A stretch of DNA of 64,000 nucleotides from Ichthyophis bannanicus (lineage: Eukaryota > Chordata > Amphibia > Gymnophiona > Ichthyophiidae), in assembly GCA_033557465.1 (NCBI GenBank), contig CM066034.1, forward strand, positions 410,294,159 to 410,358,158. Direction: 5' to 3'. Below the pieces are notes generated by a model. It was not told the DNA's origin. It did no database searches and saw only the letters and a list, made by a program, of their open reading frames with translations. Shown here piece after piece: positions 60,561-64,000 of the stretch. A program made the translations under genes and the position numbers. Within the stretch, counting starts at the first letter, position 1. Each line of letters begins with the position of its first letter.

Positions 60561-61342
60561 GGGGAGGATAAAGCTGCTGGCCCTGGAAGAAAACTGGGGG
60601 CTAACGCTACAAATGGGCTGATACGAGGGGATGGGAGAATGGAACTGGAAGGGAGTGGATCTGAGAGGGGCTGCCGTGGTATTTGTACTAGACGGGATTG
60701 GTCAGTGGGGAAGGAGCGGGACTGGAAGGGAATGGACACCAGTGGCAGTCATGGGAATGCAAGTTGACATTGGAAGGTACTGGGAGTGAGGACTGGAAAG
60801 GGGCTGATACTGGGGAGGGGTTACTGGGACTGGAAATAGGCTGATGGAAAGAAGTGAAGAAAACGAAAGAAGAGATAAGAAATGGCAGATGGACCATAGA
60901 CCACAGAAAGAGAGCTAAGAGAAGACAGGAAAGCAGAAGCCTCAATCAGGACCAGCATGATCAGAGAATGAATTGGTCAGACAACAAAGGTAGAAAAAAT
61001 AATTTTATTTCATATTAGTGATTTGACTACAAAATCATAATAATTTTGAAATCAAATATTGTTACTTGTTATTGTGATTAATTATTGTGGTTTAAATAAG
61101 TACATTTTATAAATAAAAACATATTGTAAAGGCCTATAATATATTAAAAATTCAACAAATGATTATCGTGACAATGCGTTAACGGTAAAGGAAGAGAGAC
61201 GCATTTGATTTTATCATTGGGGGTCACCACAAGTTGACCAATGGTAAAAGGGGTCACGGTACAAAAAAGGTTGAGAACCACTGTGATAGGGGGACTAAAC
61301 CCGCTTGTCTGGACTGGTCTAGCAGGATGTGCTGGAAAATAG

Positions 61343-63064
61343 GTATAAGGTTAACATAGCAAGTACAATAAATGAATAATCAAACAATATATGTACAAAT
61401 ACAATTTAAAAAGGAGGGAAGAGACAACTTGAGTGTACAAAAAAAAAAGGGGGGATATGCGAACTTAAAAACACCATCCATTCAAATCAAAGGAAACTCA
61501 CCAATAAAAAGGTGCAAAGGAGAAGAAAAGAAAAGAAAACCAGCACAGGTATAGGAGAAGAACATATTTACAGCTCCCGCCCACAGAAAAATCTGCTACT
61601 AGAATTTACAAAGCCCCAATTCAAGAGAACCCATATCTGAAAACTTAGCTAAAATAGTGAAACAGATGTGTATTATATTAACCCTTGATTATTCATATAT
61701 GTGAAAGTAGTGTGCACATTGAACAAACAAGACAATTAAAATGATACAAAGTTTCATCACATTGCCCAACAAAAAATGTTTCAAACAGCATCCAGTAATG
61801 TTTTAGAACATCCCAAGTGGTACTCTAGTGAAGCATATCCAAAAAATGGAAGGAAAGGAGCATTTATAACTCAATAGCAACAACCGATAAATCCATGGTT
61901 AAAACACTCCTTACCAAAATGCCAATGGGACTCAAACAAAAGAAGGAAACAATATGAAAAAGCACAAAAAAACAAACTAGCAGTGTCCCTATAGCTAGGT
62001 GGAATAAAAATAGTTCATTATCAAAATATTTACAAAACCACCCTGAGCGTGTCTTTCAAAACATATGAAAGGCATAATGAAAAAACATACCAACGCCAAA
62101 GCGATCACCAATAGAACATATGGAAAGCAAAAATTAATGGAATGAAGCCACAAAAGTTTTAATATCTACTCTAGCAGCGAGAATTAGAACTGATCGTGGC
62201 TCCATAGTACTAAACAAATTAAAAAAATGTATAAATTTGCTTTTATATATCAAAGACATATTTAAAGTATTGGATCCTGTAAAAATGTAAGCCATAAGGG
62301 ATTCACTGCCAGATGACTTTCATGCCACTTACTCTGAATAGAAATAGTGTTTAGATAAAAATGGAGTAAAATACAATGGGCTTCCCGGTGAGATTGTCCA
62401 GACGCCAGTGTGTTCAAAAACAATAAGCCACTGAAAACTGAAAATAAAACTAAAGATGTACCTTTTCAAACAAGAAGTCTATTTCCAAGCAGTTTTTTTC
62501 ATTATGCCTTTCATATGTTTTTAAAGACACGTTCAGGATGTTTTTATAAGATTTTGATAGCAAGCTATTTTTATTCCATCTAGCTGTAGGGACACTCCTA
62601 GATTTTTTTTTCATATTGTTTCCTTCTTTTGTTTCGTCAGGAGTGTTTTAATGATAGGTTTATCGGTTGTTGCTATTGTTATAAATGCTCCTTTTTGGAT
62701 ATGCTTCACTAGAGTACCCTTTGGGATGTTCAAAACATTACTGGTTGCTGCTTGGAACATTTTTTGTTGGGCACACTGATGAAACTTTGTATCATTCTAA
62801 TTGTCTTTTTGTTATTCAATGTGCACACTACTTCCACATATATGAATAATCCAAGGTTAATATTTAATACACGTTTGTTTCACTATTTTGGTTAGGTTTT
62901 CAGATATGGATCCCCTTGAATTGGGGCTCTGTAAATTCTAGTAGCAGATTTTTCTGTGGGCCGGAGCTGTATCCTCTTATTATACGTGCTCTTCTGCAAT
63001 GTATACTTACACTCCATCTCTAGTCAGATAAGGGTTTCTTGGTTGATGCTTGAATCCCCTTTCC
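61343..63064. repeat. Large imperfect inverted repeat between two DIRS E-type ends
   Basis: Arms at about 61,550-62,080 and 62,480-62,980 are reverse complements with moderate divergence. Examples: cagaaaaatctgctactaga against tctagtagcagatttttctg, and tatgaaaggcataatgaaaa against ttcattatgcctttcatatg. The ~400-base centre shows no ORF of note. No transposase or terminal duplication was recognised. Confidence 0.75.
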
Positions 63065-63480
63065 AAGTCATACTGCTAGACCAGTCCAGACAAACGGGTT
63101 GTGTCCCCCTGCCAGCAGATCTTGGAGACAGAGAATTCTACCAGAGCTCTGATAGGCTGGACTCTGGTGATATGGTCTACCCCTAGGGGTCTCCTTCAGT
63201 ATCGTCTGGAAAGCAAACCCAAACATGTAACGCAACTTAACCATAAGCCCACACATAGTGGATGCTAAGTCAACTATGTACAAGGGAGCCAAAAGTATCC
63301 CCAGAACTGAAGGCTGCTAAGACCGACAACGCAGTCATCGGCCACCCATGGTGAGGCATACTGACAAGGAAAGAACAGAGGCCGGCGGCTCCACTGCACT
63401 AGCAGCACCGTAACTGACAGCAGGGTGGGTCCTGGACTGGTCTAGCAGTATTCCAGGAAAGGAAATTAACAGTAAGTGAA
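63065..63480 (+). mobile_element. Miniature DIRS E-type element
   Basis: The left end ctgctagaccagtccagaca and right end gactggtctagcagtattcc are inverted. The right end runs on to attaacagtaagtgaaagg. Only about 415 bases lie between them, with no coding sequence. The inner part (gccagcagatcttggagaca) matches the E end region. It is a deletion derivative keeping the ends only. Confidence 0.72.
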
Positions 63481-63978
63481 AGGTTAAATTAGACTTACCT
63501 GTTAATTGTAGTTCTTGGAGCAATCCAGTCTAGTCCCGGAATCCTTGGGTTCTCAACCTCTACCAGCAGCTTTGGAGACTGAGAAACTTCAGAGCTGTGA
63601 TGTCACTGGCATATAAACGCTGGCACCACCTCCTCTCCTCAGTTAACCTATTGACAAAGCAGACTCACCAGAGCAACAAGTAAGTAGAAAATGCACAAAA
63701 CACCAACAAGGCTAATATGCCTCAAAACTATTTACATGATAAATACTGTATGCTGGCTATGCTATGAGGTCTTCCCTCCCCTTCCCGAAAGGGACAGACC
63801 CCCAAACCCCCCAGACAGAAACCACTTACCGTCACTGACCGGAACTACTGAAGTTGACAAAGGTTACCTGTAAATGCCCTCGAGCTTCAGGCTCCCTAGC
63901 ATCAACCATCAGGGCGGGAACCGGGACTAGACTGGATTGCTCCAGGAACTACAATTAGCAGGTAAGTCTAATTTAACC
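63481..63978 (+). mobile_element. Miniature DIRS G element (lineage 1, related to D/H)
   Basis: The left end taaattagacttacctgtta and gagcaatccagtctagtccc are inverted at the right as gggactagactggattgctc and caattagcaggtaagtctaa. About 500 bases, no ORF. Its left border overlaps the right border of the miniature E element by at most two bases. It includes the CRE/TATA-like block. Confidence 0.75.
63598..63619 (+). promoter_or_regulatory. Putative promoter block of miniature DIRS G
   Basis: TGATGTCACTGGC followed by ATATAAAC, a good TATA box. It corresponds to the blocks in H (12,941) and D (37,012-37,036). Confidence 0.45.
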
Positions 63979-64000
63979 TTCCTGATCGCACCTCCAGTCT

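Larger units (their letters stand above)
59187..61283. mobile_element. Non-autonomous hAT transposon (2,097 bp)
   Basis: Terminal inverted repeats cagcggttctcatcctgtgg and, at the right, aaaaaaggttgagaaccactg, followed by the exact 8-bp duplication tgataggg (59,179-59,186 and 61,284-61,291). An 8-bp duplication and a CAGNGGTTCTCAA-type end are diagnostic of hAT elements. There is no transposase. It contains a near-perfect hairpin (59,350-59,605) and two minisatellite blocks (about 59,676-59,985 and 60,060-60,560). Confidence 0.92.
47739..61342 (-). mobile_element. DIRS retrotransposon copy E, minus strand, with F2 and a hAT nested
   Basis: Lineage-1 DIRS. The left end at 61,342 reads, on the minus strand, catcctgctagaccagtcc, then cagacaagcgggtttagtc. 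Minus-strand order: left end (split by a hAT at 59,187-61,283), leader, gag (about 58,400-56,838), RT (about 56,620-55,690), RNase H (split by F2 at 49,949-55,686), Dam-like region, YR (about 49,150-48,119), ICR (48,005-48,110), and an inverted end region cut at 47,739. Subtracting the inserts leaves about 5.8 kb. Confidence 0.87.

Noticed and set aside
1..64000. LTR retrotransposon or endogenous retrovirus as the main repeat class
   Set aside because: The RTs are paired with tyrosine recombinases, inverted ends and ICRs; no DDE integrase, protease or direct LTR pair was seen.

Overview
The window is eukaryotic, almost certainly vertebrate, repeat-dense DNA. I found no convincing host gene, no stable-RNA gene, and no bacterial or viral genome organisation. 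Nearly everything classifiable is a transposable element. The dominant class is DIRS-type tyrosine-recombinase (YR) retrotransposons. I recognise them by reverse transcriptases with a YLDDWL core, RNase H domains with TDNQVAMFYVNKQGG-like cores, a Dam-like region, YR domains with an ICRAATW signature, inverted terminal repeats (ITRs), and an internal complementary region (ICR) built from both ends. L1, CR1-like and L2-like LINEs, a tRNA-derived SINE and a hAT element are also present. This mixture suggests an amphibian, possibly a caecilian, because DIRS elements are very abundant there; that assignment is inference only.

Layout from left to right. 1-468: an L1 3' end inserted in the YR of DIRS copy A1 (to 1,895). 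1,896-2,089: an L1-like tail. 2,092-6,932: a minus-strand DIRS of lineage 2 with a right-end/left-end junction at about 2,656. 6,933-12,857: DIRS B1 on the plus strand, complete in layout but broken by stops, frameshifts and a SINE. 12,858-18,547: DIRS H, internally deleted, abutting B1 with no spacer. 18,548-19,501: spacer with an orphan ORF. 19,502-30,350: DIRS A2, with DIRS F1 nested in its gag. 30,351-34,318: decayed DIRS ends, two inverted CR1-like LINE fragments and a SINE. 34,990-37,112: DIRS D (gag half). 37,113-43,130: DIRS C on the minus strand, carrying a fold-back insert and an L2-like LINE tail. 43,131-47,738: unclassified DNA around an L2-like LINE that is itself split by an unknown ORF-bearing insert. 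47,739-61,342: DIRS E on the minus strand, with DIRS F2 nested in its RNase H and a hAT element (8-bp target duplication) in its left end. 61,343-63,064: a large inverted repeat. 63,065-63,978: two miniature DIRS-like elements back to back.

Two DIRS lineages are visible. Lineage 1 (A, E, D, H and the miniature G) has ends resembling ctggactggcc or cagtttagtcc, and its gag starts with a CxxC...CxxC pair. Lineage 2 (B, C, F) has ends resembling tctccaggaacaagcagg, and its gag starts with a CCHC zinc knuckle. In an intact element, gag would package the RNA, RT/RNase H would copy it using the ITRs and ICR to make circular DNA, and the YR would recombine the circle into the genome. No copy here has all frames intact; B1 and F2 come closest.

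The more interesting signals are: a 5' splice-donor consensus at the right terminus of several DIRS families; a DIRS copy (F1) whose RT/YR half is replaced by about 2.5 kb of unrelated sequence; a GGTACC-centred motif amplified in family F gag and also sitting as a palindrome in its ITR; abutting DIRS elements; miniature DIRS derivatives; and several large hairpin-forming segments.
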